Assembly: GCF_002797685.1 (NCBI RefSeq) | Contig: NZ_PGFH01000001.1 | Location: 496,001-560,000 of the forward strand | DNA from: Salinibacterium amurskyense | GTDB taxonomy: Bacteria; Actinomycetota; Actinomycetes; Actinomycetales; Microbacteriaceae | Length of the DNA: 64,000 nucleotides | Direction of reading: 5' to 3' | In this document: positions 1-7,735 of the stretch, in pieces | Layout of the letters: the number at the start of each line of letters is the position of its first letter | How positions within the stretch are numbered: the stretch's first letter is position 1 | Program-made: the position numbers and the translations under genes | The notes under the pieces: model-generated | The model's database searches: none | What the model was told of the DNA's origin: nothing | What the model saw: the letters and a program-made list of their open reading frames with translations, nothing else

Positions 1-741
1 ATAGATGCCCGCGATGATTGGCCCGAAGAAGTCGCCGAGCGCGGCGGACCTATCGGCGACGTACTCTGCATCGTTGATCGGGCGGTAGGTAATCTCTGTA
101 CCCACAGCCTCACCGATGCGCTCTGCTAATTCGTACTGGCTGAGTGTTGAGCCGCTGAGGTTAACGGTGCGTCCGTCGTGTCGGTCGGTGGTGAGCAGCG
201 CAGCGTAAGCCTCGGCCAGTTCGGGGCGTGTGGTGTACGCGCAGCGTCCGTCTCCGGCGCTGTTGACTATTTCGCCTTCTAGCGCATAGGTCGCGGCATA
301 CTCGACGTCAGGTTCGATGTAGATTCCGTTGCGGCCGATGGACCACTGCAGTCCACTGGCCTTGATCAAATCTTCGGTTTCGATGCTCACCTGCACGACA
401 GGGGAGAAGGGCGTGCCGGTTTCTGGACCTTGGATGCCCGTGAAAACGATCTTGCGCACGCCGCTCGCGACAGCCGCCTCGATGACGTTTCGGTGCTGCT
501 CGATTCGCTCGGAGGGGGCGCTGATACCGGAGACGAGAAGCACAGTATCGACGCCTCGAAGAGACTCTGTCAGTTCATCGCGGTTGTCGTAGTCGCCGGG
601 ACGTACCTCGACCCCCAAGTGTTCGGCTTTCTCTGGCGTCCGAGCGAGGGCAACGATATCGTTCGGTCCGATTTTCGCGATGAGAGCTGAGGTGACAGCA
701 GACCCGAGCTGGCCGCTCGCTGTGGTGATTGCAATGGTCAA
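1..741 (-). CDS. NmrA-like NAD(P)H-binding oxidoreductase (QorB/azoreductase type), 3' end cut by window
   Basis: The translation from a TTG start reads LTIAITTASGQLGSAVTSAL, an atypical short-chain Rossmann fold with a degenerate glycine-rich NADP loop at the N-terminus, followed by VEVRPGDYDN and a FTGIQGPETG segment typical of NmrA/NAD(P)H:quinone oxidoreductase type 2 proteins. The 247 codons present are most of the usual ~285; the C-terminus lies beyond base 1. The TTG start was chosen because GGGGAG lies five bases upstream and no in-frame ATG exists nearby. It is divergent from the Fur regulator, so a redox or electrophile-stress role is plausible but inferred. Substrate is unknown; such proteins range from quinone reductases to redox sensors. 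Confidence 0.85.
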   Translation of the reverse strand, partial: MTIAITTASGQLGSAVTSALIAKIGPNDIVALARTPEKAEHLGVEVRPGDYDNRDELTESLRGVDTVLLVSGISAPSERIEQHRNVIEAAVASGVRKIVFTGIQGPETGTPFSPVVQVSIETEDLIKASGLQWSIGRNGIYIEPDVEYAATYALEGEIVNSAGDGRCAYTTRPELAEAYAALLTTDRHDGRTVNLSGSTLSQYELAERIGEAVGTEITYRPINDAEYVADRSAALGDFFGPIIAGIY

Positions 742-869
742 GGCGACTCCCCGGTGGTGAACGCTGGGTCGTCCGACCCAGACCTAGATATTTTACCGCC
801 GGAGCACCCGCTGCGTAGCGGCAGCGCTCTCTCGCGCGATGCCGCCCAACACTCGACGCCTTCACAACA

Positions 870-896
870 AGTTGTCTTGAATTATTCAAAACAACT
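870..896. promoter_or_regulatory. 27-bp near-perfect palindrome, probable Fur/PerR-type operator
   Basis: AGTTGTcTTGAAT-T-ATTCAAaACAACT is an inverted repeat of 13-bp arms around a single central base with one mismatch. It contains a TTGAAT -35 element (877-882) 16 bp upstream of the TACCGT -10 of the regulator gene. Binding there would block that promoter, so autorepression by the adjacent Fur-family protein is the natural reading, and it resembles the FurA/CatR boxes of actinobacteria. The site also lies between the regulator and the divergent NmrA-like gene. Confidence 0.8.
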
Positions 897-898
897 GG

Positions 899-904
899 TA
901 CCGT
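899..904 (+). promoter_or_regulatory. -10 element TACCGT of the Fur-family gene (leaderless type)
   Basis: TACCGT lies seven bases before the ATG, with TTGAAT 16 bp further upstream inside the palindrome. There is no Shine-Dalgarno sequence between, so transcription probably begins at or next to the start codon. Confidence 0.6.
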
Positions 905-911
905 CGTAGGT

Positions 912-1361
912 ATGGAAACAGTGACGGATGCGGCGCTCGCCGACACTCTGCGAGAGGCCGGTCTGAAAGTGACTGAGCCCCGCGTCGCTGTACTCAGCGC
1001 CCTCACCGACATCCCTCACTCTGACGCCGACACGATCTTCGGGGCTGTGTTGCCGAGCTTGCCCGGCACCTCCCTCCAAGCCGTGTACGGAGTACTGGCG
1101 GCGCTGACGACGGCAGGCTTGCTGCGCAAGATCGAACCGGCAGGGTCATCCGCTCTCTATGAACGCCGCATTGGCGACAACCACCACCACCTCGTGTGCA
1201 CCGAATGCGGTGCCGTTCGAGACGTGGACTGTGTTGTCGGTCAGGCGCCCTGCCTCACGCCATCCGAAGCCGGTGGCTTCACCGTGCACACCGCCGAAGT
1301 GAACTTTTGGGGAGTATGCCCCGATTGCCAGAGCGCTCTCAAGCAAAAGAGCGCAGACTGA
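912..1361 (+). CDS. furA: Fur-family peroxide-responsive repressor (FurA/CatR type)
   Basis: A 149-residue protein of normal Fur length. The N-terminal winged helix (about residues 10-85) contains LKVTEPRVAVLSAL and the recognition region TSLQAVYGVLAALTTAGLL. The dimerisation/metal domain shows the His cluster NHHHLVCTECG followed by a C-terminal CPDC, giving the two CxxC pairs of the structural zinc site. FurA/CatR proteins repress the catalase gene next to them and are inactivated by peroxide or metal changes. Here the catalase gene starts 77 bp downstream on the same strand, and a palindromic operator overlaps this gene's own promoter. Whether the sensing metal is Fe or Mn cannot be read from sequence. 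Confidence 0.92.
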   Translation: METVTDAALADTLREAGLKVTEPRVAVLSALTDIPHSDADTIFGAVLPSLPGTSLQAVYGVLAALTTAGLLRKIEPAGSSALYERRIGDNHHHLVCTECGAVRDVDCVVGQAPCLTPSEAGGFTVHTAEVNFWGVCPDCQSALKQKSAD

Positions 1362-1438
1362 ACAACAGAGACAGAGCTGTCTACGCTGTCGCCCAATCTT
1401 CAATTCGCCAATAATCCCACCCACACAAAGGAGACATC

Positions 1439-2938
1439 GTGACCAAACCCACGACTACCCAGGCCGGCGCACCCATTGCGAGCGACGAACATTCGCTCAC
1501 CACGGGTCCTGATGGCGTAACCGCACTCCACGACCGTTTTCTGGTCGAGAAGCTCGCCTCGTTCAACCGTGAGCGTGTGCCGGAGCGCAACCCTCACGCC
1601 AAGGGTGGTGGAGCATTCGGAGAGTTCGTCGTCACTGAAGACGTATCACAGTTCACGAAGGCAGCCGTCTTCCAAAAGGGTGCCAAGAGCGAAACGATTC
1701 TGCGCTTCTCGTCCGTAGCCGGTGAACAGGGTTCCCCCGACACCTGGCGCGACGTTCGTGGATTCGCACTGCGCTTCTACACGACCGAGGGCAACTACGA
1801 CATCGTCGGAAACAACACCCCCGTGTTCTTCCTCCGCGACGCCATGAAGTTCCCCGACTTCATCCACTCGCAGAAGCGCATGGGCGACTCCGGCCTGCGC
1901 AACGGCGACATGCAGTGGGACTTCTGGACCCTCTCGCCCGAAAGCGCCCACCAGGTCACGTACCTCATGGGTGACCGCGGCCTCAGCAAGTCTTGGCGTC
2001 ACCTCAACGGCTACGGATCGCACACCTACCAGTGGATCAACGCTGCCGGTGAGCGCTTCTGGGTTCAGTACCACTTCCACTCCCGCCAGGGCGTAGAGCT
2101 GATGGAAGCCGCCGAAGCTGAGCGCATCGCCGGAGAAGACGCCGACTACTACCGTCGCGACCTCTTCGAAGCCATTGCCAAGGGCGACTACCCCAGCTGG
2201 GATGTCTCGGTGCAGATCATGCCCTACGACGACGCCAAGACGTACCGCTTCAACCCCTTCGACATGACCAAGGTCTGGTCGCACAAGGACTACCCGCTGA
2301 TTCCGGTTGGCCACTTCACGCTCAACCGCAACCCGGAGAGCTTCTTCGCGCAGATCGAGCAGTCAGCGTTCTCGCCGTCGAACATGGTTCCCGGCACCGA
2401 CATCAGCCCCGACAAGATGCTGATGGCGCGTGTGTTCTCCTACCCGGATGCCCAGCGCAACCGAATCGGAGCCAACTACAACCAGCTCCCCGTCAACCAG
2501 CCTCACGCCTCCGAAGCGCGCAACTACCAGCACGAAGGCGCCATGAACTACAAGATCGGCGACGCAGCTGACCGCGTCTACACGCCGAACTCGTTCGGTG
2601 GACCGGCAGCTCAGCCCGAGCTTGCTGGCGAAGGCGGTTGGGCAAGCGACGGCGAACTCATGCGCAGCGCCCAGACCCTGCACTCAGAAGACGACGACTT
2701 CGGCCAGGCCGGAACGCTCTACCGCGACGTCTTCTCCGACGAATCGAAGGCACGCTTCATCGAAACCCTCACCGGACAGGGCCGTGGCATCACGATCCCC
2801 GAAATCCTCGAGCGTTTCTACTGGTACTGGGGCAGCGTGGATGCCGAACTCGGCGCCACCCTGCGCAAGACCGTTCCCGGCAATGGCGACACCGCCAACG
2901 AGGAAGCTGACCCCGTAGGAGTCGGCCCCGCCGAGTAA
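1439..2938 (+). CDS. katA: Monofunctional haem catalase
   Basis: The 499-residue protein is a clade-3-size catalase that disproportionates hydrogen peroxide in the cytoplasm. Visible landmarks: the distal catalytic His in [17 protein letters not shown] (near residue 53), the catalytic Asn in [19 protein letters not shown], and the proximal haem-ligand Tyr in [14 protein letters not shown] (near 339). The GTG start is preceded by AAAGGAGA at ideal spacing. It sits 77 bp after the Fur-family gene in the same direction, a typical furA-katA pair that is probably co-transcribed and de-repressed by peroxide. The last 15 residues are rich in Gly and acidic residues and look disordered. Confidence 0.97.
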   Translation: MTKPTTTQAGAPIASDEHSLTTGPDGVTALHDRFLVEKLASFNRERVPERNPHAKGGGAFGEFVVTEDVSQFTKAAVFQKGAKSETILRFSSVAGEQGSPDTWRDVRGFALRFYTTEGNYDIVGNNTPVFFLRDAMKFPDFIHSQKRMGDSGLRNGDMQWDFWTLSPESAHQVTYLMGDRGLSKSWRHLNGYGSHTYQWINAAGERFWVQYHFHSRQGVELMEAAEAERIAGEDADYYRRDLFEAIAKGDYPSWDVSVQIMPYDDAKTYRFNPFDMTKVWSHKDYPLIPVGHFTLNRNPESFFAQIEQSAFSPSNMVPGTDISPDKMLMARVFSYPDAQRNRIGANYNQLPVNQPHASEARNYQHEGAMNYKIGDAADRVYTPNSFGGPAAQPELAGEGGWASDGELMRSAQTLHSEDDDFGQAGTLYRDVFSDESKARFIETLTGQGRGITIPEILERFYWYWGSVDAELGATLRKTVPGNGDTANEEADPVGVGPAE

Positions 2939-2978
2939 TACTGAGTTGAATCGCCTGCGCTAACGCAGAGTCGAACAC

Positions 2979-3016
2979 CGGATGCCCGGTCCCGAACGTT
3001 GGGGGCCGGGCATCCG
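2979..3016. terminator. Inverted repeat downstream of catalase, probable bidirectional terminator
   Basis: CGGATGCCCGG and CCGGGCATCCG form a perfect 11-bp stem with a 16-base loop between the convergent catalase and TSUP genes. There is no T-run, so a factor-dependent or stem-only terminator is more likely than a classical intrinsic one. Confidence 0.55.
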
Positions 3017-3017
3017 T

Positions 3018-3071
3018 GCGTTAAGGAGCGAGGCTGGCCAAGCCGCAAGCGCCCGCGCGTTAAGGAGCGAG
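3018..3071. repeat. Pair of 15-bp direct repeats at the 3' end of the TSUP gene
   Basis: GCGTTAAGGAGCGAG occurs at 3018-3032 and 3057-3071. The second copy contains the stop codon of the leftward transporter gene, so the first looks like a local duplication of the gene end. Confidence 0.7.
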
Positions 3072-3800
3072 CGCGAGAGCACCGTCGATGATCGCGACGG
3101 TTCCTCCGAGGTAGGCCACGATGATCACCGCAATGCGAGCCGCTCGATGGCTGATGTGACGAGTGAGCACTTCACCCAACGCGAGCCCGACTAGCAGTGA
3201 GCCGATGATGAGGACCCAGCTCGCGACATCCAGATCAGGGAGGACGCCGCCCGAGAAGAACGCCTTCGTGGCGAGGGATGCTGTGCCGACGATCACAAAG
3301 TAGGGCTGCAGGGTGGCCGCGAAATTCACTTGCGGCCAGCGCATCAGCACTGCATAAATGCTGAGGGCTGGGCCGCCGACGCCCGCAGCCGTATTCATGA
3401 AACCGGATGCTGCCCCTGCGACGATCGCTGCCGGGCGAGCCGGAACGATGTGTTCCGCGCGCGTGATGAGTAGCGTCGCGGTGAGGGCAACGATCACAAG
3501 CACGCCAATGCCGAGCTGCATGACAGCGCCCGGGAGGCGGGTGACGAGGAGTGAGCCCGGGATGATGGCCGCCACCGCGGGGATCGCCAGCCACGCGAGC
3601 GTGCGCCACTCAATGTGTCGCCAGACGCGGGGGATGATGAGCAGCGACGAGACGACGCCGCACAGGTTCACGACCAGCACGCCGTCGAAGGGGCCGAGCA
3701 GAATCACGATCAGCGGAGACGCGACGAGCGCAAAACCCATGCCGGTGATGCGTTGAGAGAGTGCTCCTATAACAACGGCGAGAGCGACAAGAGCGAGCAC
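3060..3800 (-). CDS. TSUP-family membrane transporter (TauE/SafE)
   Basis: A 246-residue protein with about seven or eight hydrophobic helices and the two related halves typical of the TauE/SafE (TSUP) family: the N-half has GALSQRITGMGFALVASPL and the C-half GAASGFMNTAAGVGGPALSIY. Family members move sulfite, organosulfonates or other small organic anions across the cytoplasmic membrane. The substrate cannot be assigned because the neighbours (catalase, GNAT) do not form a pathway. The GTG start is six bases from a TAGGCT -10 hexamer, indicating a leaderless mRNA. The stop codon falls in a locally duplicated sequence. Confidence 0.85.
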   Translation of the reverse strand: MLALVALAVVIGALSQRITGMGFALVASPLIVILLGPFDGVLVVNLCGVVSSLLIIPRVWRHIEWRTLAWLAIPAVAAIIPGSLLVTRLPGAVMQLGIGVLVIVALTATLLITRAEHIVPARPAAIVAGAASGFMNTAAGVGGPALSIYAVLMRWPQVNFAATLQPYFVIVGTASLATKAFFSGGVLPDLDVASWVLIIGSLLVGLALGEVLTRHISHRAARIAVIIVAYLGGTVAIIDGALALAP

Positions 3801-3806
3801 CGCCCT

Positions 3807-3812
3807 AGCCTA
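3807..3812 (-). promoter_or_regulatory. -10 element TAGGCT of the TSUP gene (leaderless type)
   Basis: On the minus strand TAGGCT is followed by six bases and the GTG start. The same hexamer with identical spacing precedes the serine hydrolase at 31830 and purD. Confidence 0.55.
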
Positions 3813-3904
3813 AGCGGATGCCGCAGGGGCGCGAGACCGTCACGAACGTTGGTGGCGTGCAGGTTTCGCCGCCGCTGCCACGCTGCCGCACGCGCTGGTG
3901 CTGG

Positions 3905-4369
3905 CTAGAGAGCCTTGGAGTAGCAGACGCTGAGCGGTTCGCCCACGTAGGCGCCGAAGTTCTCGATGCGCGTGTAGCCCTCGCGCTCGTAGAAACGCAT
4001 CGCATCAGGCTGGGCCGTTCCCGTTTCGAGAACGAGTTCGGTGGCCGACTGAGCGCGAGCCCACTCTTCGAGCCCCTTGAGCACCGCGATGGCGATGCCG
4101 GTGCCGCGCTGCGCGGGCGTGACGTACATACGCTTCACTTCAAAATTGCCATTGTCGAGCTCGCGGAGCCCGCCACAACCAGCAGGAACGCCGTCGACAT
4201 AGGCGATCAAGAAGACGACAACCGAGTCAGCATTGGGCTTGACGCCGGGTTCGCTGTCTTCGGTTCCGTACCGCGCGGTGAGCTCGGCGCGCTGCGCTGA
4301 ACGCAGCATTACCGAGTCGGCGTGCTCAAAGGGAACGCTACGGAGTTCGAGTTCGTAAGTGTCTTCCAC
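3905..4369 (-). CDS. GNAT-family N-acetyltransferase
   Basis: A 154-residue single-domain acetyltransferase. Motif A reads VKRMYVTPAQRGTGIAIAVL, giving the Q/R-x-x-G-x-G/A pyrophosphate loop for acetyl-CoA, and the C-terminal part has the usual AMRFYEREGYTRI motif B. It should transfer an acetyl group to an unknown amine. The GTG start is supported by TAGGAT six bases upstream and no Shine-Dalgarno site. It is apparently monocistronic, between the TSUP and collagen-like genes. Confidence 0.85.
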   Translation of the reverse strand: MEDTYELELRSVPFEHADSVMLRSAQRAELTARYGTEDSEPGVKPNADSVVVFLIAYVDGVPAGCGGLRELDNGNFEVKRMYVTPAQRGTGIAIAVLKGLEEWARAQSATELVLETGTAQPDAMRFYEREGYTRIENFGAYVGEPLSVCYSKAL

Positions 4370-4375
4370 GTCAGA

Positions 4376-4381
4376 ATCCTA
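4376..4381 (-). promoter_or_regulatory. -10 element TAGGAT of the GNAT gene (leaderless type)
   Basis: TAGGAT followed by six bases and the GTG start on the minus strand. Confidence 0.5.
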
Positions 4382-4423
4382 GTCTGCGTGTTGCCGAGAA
4401 CCTGCCGAGAGTGTTCCAGAACG

Positions 4424-5374
4424 CTAGAGCGGGCTGGGGAAGGTGCCCTGATGGCAGATCATCCAGGTCATGTTGTTGGGCGTGATGTCGCTCATATCGG
4501 GGAGCCCAAACGTCACGCGACCATCGCCGCCGTAGGTGGTTCCGATGAGTGAGAAGAGCGCTTCGTTGGAGGAAATATTGAGAAGGCGACCATTTGCGAC
4601 GAGGCCATTGCCGGCGTATGGCGATGCCGTCAGGGACAGAGTGCCGAGAGTGCACGAATTACCGAGACTGTCTCGTGCTCCGCCCGTACGGGTGCCAAAC
4701 TCTGCGGCAAGGAGCGAGTTGCCGGCAGGTCCTTGAGCGCCCGTTGCGCCGGTGAGGCCCTGGATGCCTTGTGCTCCGACTGCGCCGGTCTCGCCCACCG
4801 GGCCTCGCGGTCCCATAGGGCCGACTGCACCATCAGCGCCGGGTAGGCCTAGGGGGCCGGTGTCGCCCCGGTCGCCGGTGTCTCCCATGGGCCCCTGTGC
4901 TCCGTTTGCTCCGGTGAGGCCAGTAGCACCGTCCGCGCCGGTGGCGCCGTCGGCACCATCAAGTCCGTCGGCACCATCAAGTCCATTAGCGCCGTCGGCA
5001 CCGTTGAGCCCGTTAGCACCAGCCGCGCCGTCACTCCCGTTGGTGCCGTTCGTGCCATCTTGTCCATCGACGCCATCGACGCCATCGACGCCATCGACGC
5101 CGGCGGTCCCGCTTGACGCAGCTTCCGTCGTGAAGACTGCCTCAACGAAACCGGCACCGCACGAGTCGGCGGCATCAATGAGCTTGATCGCCGAAGCGGT
5201 TGTGTCAACGCAGGCCTTCTGCAGAGCATCCGCTGAACCACTCTGACTCGTGCAGCCAGCAAGCAAGAGAGCCGCTACGGCCGCTCCCGCAAACAGTCGA
5301 AAAGAACGCGAAGAAGTCAGAGGTGCTGAAGGCAAAGGGGTCCAGACGTTCGGGAGAGCGCAACGGTGCGTCAC
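4424..5374 (-). CDS. Collagen-like lipoprotein with C-terminal phage-tail-collar-like domain
   Basis: A 316-residue predicted surface lipoprotein. Residues ~20-41 form a signal peptide ending in the lipobox LLLAGC. After a short Cys-containing head (~42-92) come about 40 Gly-X-Y triplets (~92-218), first GVDG/GADG type, later with GPMG and GPRGPVG, i.e. a bacterial collagen triple helix likely forming trimers. The C-terminal ~90 residues contain LFSLIGTTYGGDGRVTFGLPD, which closely resembles the phage tail collar domain also found in microcystin-dependent proteins, and end with ICHQGTFPSPL. The start is uncertain: GTG 5374 lacks a Shine-Dalgarno site. It is divergent from the GH3 gene. Function is unknown; a trimeric surface fibre or adhesin is an inference. 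Confidence 0.85.
   Translation of the reverse strand: MTHRCALPNVWTPLPSAPLTSSRSFRLFAGAAVAALLLAGCTSQSGSADALQKACVDTTASAIKLIDAADSCGAGFVEAVFTTEAASSGTAGVDGVDGVDGVDGQDGTNGTNGSDGAAGANGLNGADGANGLDGADGLDGADGATGADGATGLTGANGAQGPMGDTGDRGDTGPLGLPGADGAVGPMGPRGPVGETGAVGAQGIQGLTGATGAQGPAGNSLLAAEFGTRTGGARDSLGNSCTLGTLSLTASPYAGNGLVANGRLLNISSNEALFSLIGTTYGGDGRVTFGLPDMSDITPNNMTWMICHQGTFPSPL
5064..5099. repeat. Four perfect tandem copies of a 9-bp coding repeat
   Basis: CCATCGACG repeats four times, encoding GVD triplets at the start of the collagen-like region. The unit is a multiple of three, so copy-number slippage would lengthen or shorten the stalk without a frameshift. Confidence 0.85.
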
Positions 5375-5506
5375 GGGTTGCTACAAACGTAACGAAGTCG
5401 ACCAAGTGGGCTACGAGTGGTCTCTGCCCCAGTGTGGGGGTGCGGCAGACGGTCTACCTGCCTGCCGTTGTGGGCCAATACAGCTACAGGGTGCAGAATT
5501 CGAATC

Positions 5507-7735
5507 ATGGAAAATGCGACCGGCGGCGTGCAGAGCGCGGGCAGAGTGTCGATGAGCGATGCAGCTCTGCCAGTCGCATGGGCAGCCTCGGTTCACGCCT
5601 TCGATGACGCAGTTCGCGCAGTTCGCGCCGGCACAGTCGATGCCGACACAGCCTCCGCGCAGCTCGTCAGCCTGCTGACCGAGAAGGAACTCTTGGGACT
5701 ACTTGACGGCGATTCTCCGCGGCGGCTCTTGCCGTTCATCCCTGCCCTCCTCGGGCGGCGACCATTCGTGGCGGGTGCGGTAGCGCGGCTCGGCATCCCC
5801 GGCATCCGGTTCAGCGACGGAGCTCGCGGTGTCGTTATCGGTGCCGCGACAGCGTTCCCCGTGACGATGGCGCGGGCGGCAACCTGGGATCCGGAGCTTG
5901 AGCAACGCGTCGGGGTAGCAATTGGTGCCGAGACGCGCGCGCGGGGTGCCAACTACTCTGCTTCGGTGTGCGTGAACTTGCTGCGGCATCCCGCCTGGGG
6001 GCGTGCGCAGGAATGTTACGGCGAAGACCCGGTTCTCGTCGGTCAGATGGGGGCCGCCCTTACCCGCGGTGTTCGAGTGCACACGATGGCATGCGTGAAG
6101 CATTTTGCTCTCAACTCAATGGAGAACGAACGCTTCGAGGTTGACGTCTCTGTCGACGACCACGCCCTGCACGAAGTGTATTTGCCGCACTTCAAAGCGG
6201 TAGTGGATGCCGGAGCCGACTCGGTCATGAGCGCCTACAACCGGGTGCGCGGCGAGTACATGGATGTTAATCGCGCCCTTCTTACCGATGTGCTGCGGGA
6301 TGAGTGGGGCTTTACCGGTTTCGTCACGAGCGACTGGGTGTTCGGCACTCACGATGCGGTGGCCAGCCTGCAAGCGGGAATGGATGTCGAGATGCCGTTG
6401 CGAATGCTGCGGGCGCGCGCCCTGCCTGCCGCACTGCGCAACGGTCAGCTCGATCGCGAGACCGTGCTGCGATCCGCCCACCGCATTTTGCGGACCAGCA
6501 TTCAGCACGCGGCAACCCGCGAACAGCAAGAGCCAGCGGCGGCTGACATTGCCTCTGCCCCGCACCGCGCTCTTGCGCTCCAAGCCGCTGCCGAGTCGAT
6601 CGTGCTGCTCAAGAACGATATGGTTGACCACGCGCCGCTGCTGCCGTTGGCTCCTGACACGCGTCGACTCGCGGTTATTGGGCGACTCGCTGACGAGGCG
6701 AACCTCGGCGATCATGGCTCCTCGCGCGTTCGGCCACCATCCACCGTCTCCCCGCTGCAGGGCTTGCGTGAAGCGTTCCCCGCGGCATTGATCACGACCG
6801 CCACAGGCAAGGACGAAGACGCCGCCGCGGCGCTCGCAGCTCAGGCCGAGATCGCCGTCGTCGTTGTCGGGCTTGACCAACACGATGAAGGCGAGTCGGT
6901 GGTCACCGGCGGAGTCGATGTGGGAATCCTCGGCCGCGCTTTCAACTCTGGCCTGTCTCGCCGTCTCTTCATCGGGCTCGCGCACCTCGCAGCACGCTTC
7001 GTTCGCGGTGGCGATCGCAGCTCGCTCGAACTTCGTCCCTCCGACGCAAGCCTCATCCGCGCCGTCAGCGCCGCCAACCCGCGCACCGTCGTGGTGCTGA
7101 TTGGCGGCAGCGCGATCGTGACCGACGCGTGGCGGGATCGCGTTCCAGCGCTTGTTCTCGCCTGGTACGGCGGCATGGAAGGTGGGCATGCGCTCGCGAG
7201 CATGCTCACGGGAGACACTGAACCCGGAGGTCGGCTGCCATTTGTCATCCCGCGCGACGCAGCGCAGCTGCCCCCGTTCGATAGCGCCGCTAAGGCGGTC
7301 GTCTATGACGACAAGTGGGGTCAGCGGCACCTCGATGGTCAGGGCATTGCTCCCGCATTCCCGTTCGGATTCGGCCTGGGCTACACGACGATGACCCACG
7401 AGCTACTCGACCACACCTTCGCCGACACTGGCGGCAGCGCTCGCGTGCTCGTGACCAATACGGGCGACCGCGACGGATCGATCGTCGTGCAGCTGTACGC
7501 GGCCGATCTGGCAGCCGAGCATCCGGTCGCTCAGCTTCTGGGCTTTCAGAAAGTGACAGTGCAGCGCGGGGCGAGCGCGACCGTGCAGATCGCGCTGGAT
7601 GCGGGGCCGACGCTGCAGCGGGATCCGATCACCCGGCAGTGGCACCCGCGATCAGGTGAATGGGCGCTGCTCGCCGCTCAGCACAGCCCGTCGAACTGGA
7701 CTGACGCGGTGCCGTTGCGCCCTACCTCTGACTAG
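5507..7735 (+). CDS. Glycoside hydrolase family 3 (beta-glucosidase type)
   Basis: A 742-residue GH3 enzyme from this start. The (beta/alpha)8 domain includes GARGVVIGAATAFP, GYGEDP-like QECYGEDPVLVGQM, the substrate motif VKHFALNSMENER and the nucleophile Asp in FVTSDWVFG (near residue 276). The alpha/beta sandwich domain (VVLIGGSAIV, WYGGMEGGHALASML) and a C-terminal fibronectin-III-like domain (VLVTNTGDRDGSIVVQLY) follow. No signal peptide, so cytoplasmic hydrolysis of imported beta-glycosides is likely. The frame is open upstream to 5417, but that extension overlaps the divergent promoter region and does not look conserved; ATG 5507 or ATG 5552 are both possible. Its 3' end overlaps the convergent glycosyltransferase by 14 bp. 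Confidence 0.9.
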   Translation: MENATGGVQSAGRVSMSDAALPVAWAASVHAFDDAVRAVRAGTVDADTASAQLVSLLTEKELLGLLDGDSPRRLLPFIPALLGRRPFVAGAVARLGIPGIRFSDGARGVVIGAATAFPVTMARAATWDPELEQRVGVAIGAETRARGANYSASVCVNLLRHPAWGRAQECYGEDPVLVGQMGAALTRGVRVHTMACVKHFALNSMENERFEVDVSVDDHALHEVYLPHFKAVVDAGADSVMSAYNRVRGEYMDVNRALLTDVLRDEWGFTGFVTSDWVFGTHDAVASLQAGMDVEMPLRMLRARALPAALRNGQLDRETVLRSAHRILRTSIQHAATREQQEPAAADIASAPHRALALQAAAESIVLLKNDMVDHAPLLPLAPDTRRLAVIGRLADEANLGDHGSSRVRPPSTVSPLQGLREAFPAALITTATGKDEDAAAALAAQAEIAVVVVGLDQHDEGESVVTGGVDVGILGRAFNSGLSRRLFIGLAHLAARFVRGGDRSSLELRPSDASLIRAVSAANPRTVVVLIGGSAIVTDAWRDRVPALVLAWYGGMEGGHALASMLTGDTEPGGRLPFVIPRDAAQLPPFDSAAKAVVYDDKWGQRHLDGQGIAPAFPFGFGLGYTTMTHELLDHTFADTGGSARVLVTNTGDRDGSIVVQLYAADLAAEHPVAQLLGFQKVTVQRGASATVQIALDAGPTLQRDPITRQWHPRSGEWALLAAQHSPSNWTDAVPLRPTSD

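Noticed and set aside
1646-2314. 222-codon open frame antisense to catalase
   Set aside because: Wholly inside katA; low-complexity Val/Gly-rich translation, typical antisense shadow in GC-rich DNA.
4752-5246. Pro/Ser-rich open frame antisense to the collagen-like region
   Set aside because: It is the complement of Gly-X-Y codons and carries no start context.
6116-7399. 427-codon open frame antisense to the GH3 gene
   Set aside because: The GH3 frame has all family motifs; the reverse frame has none.
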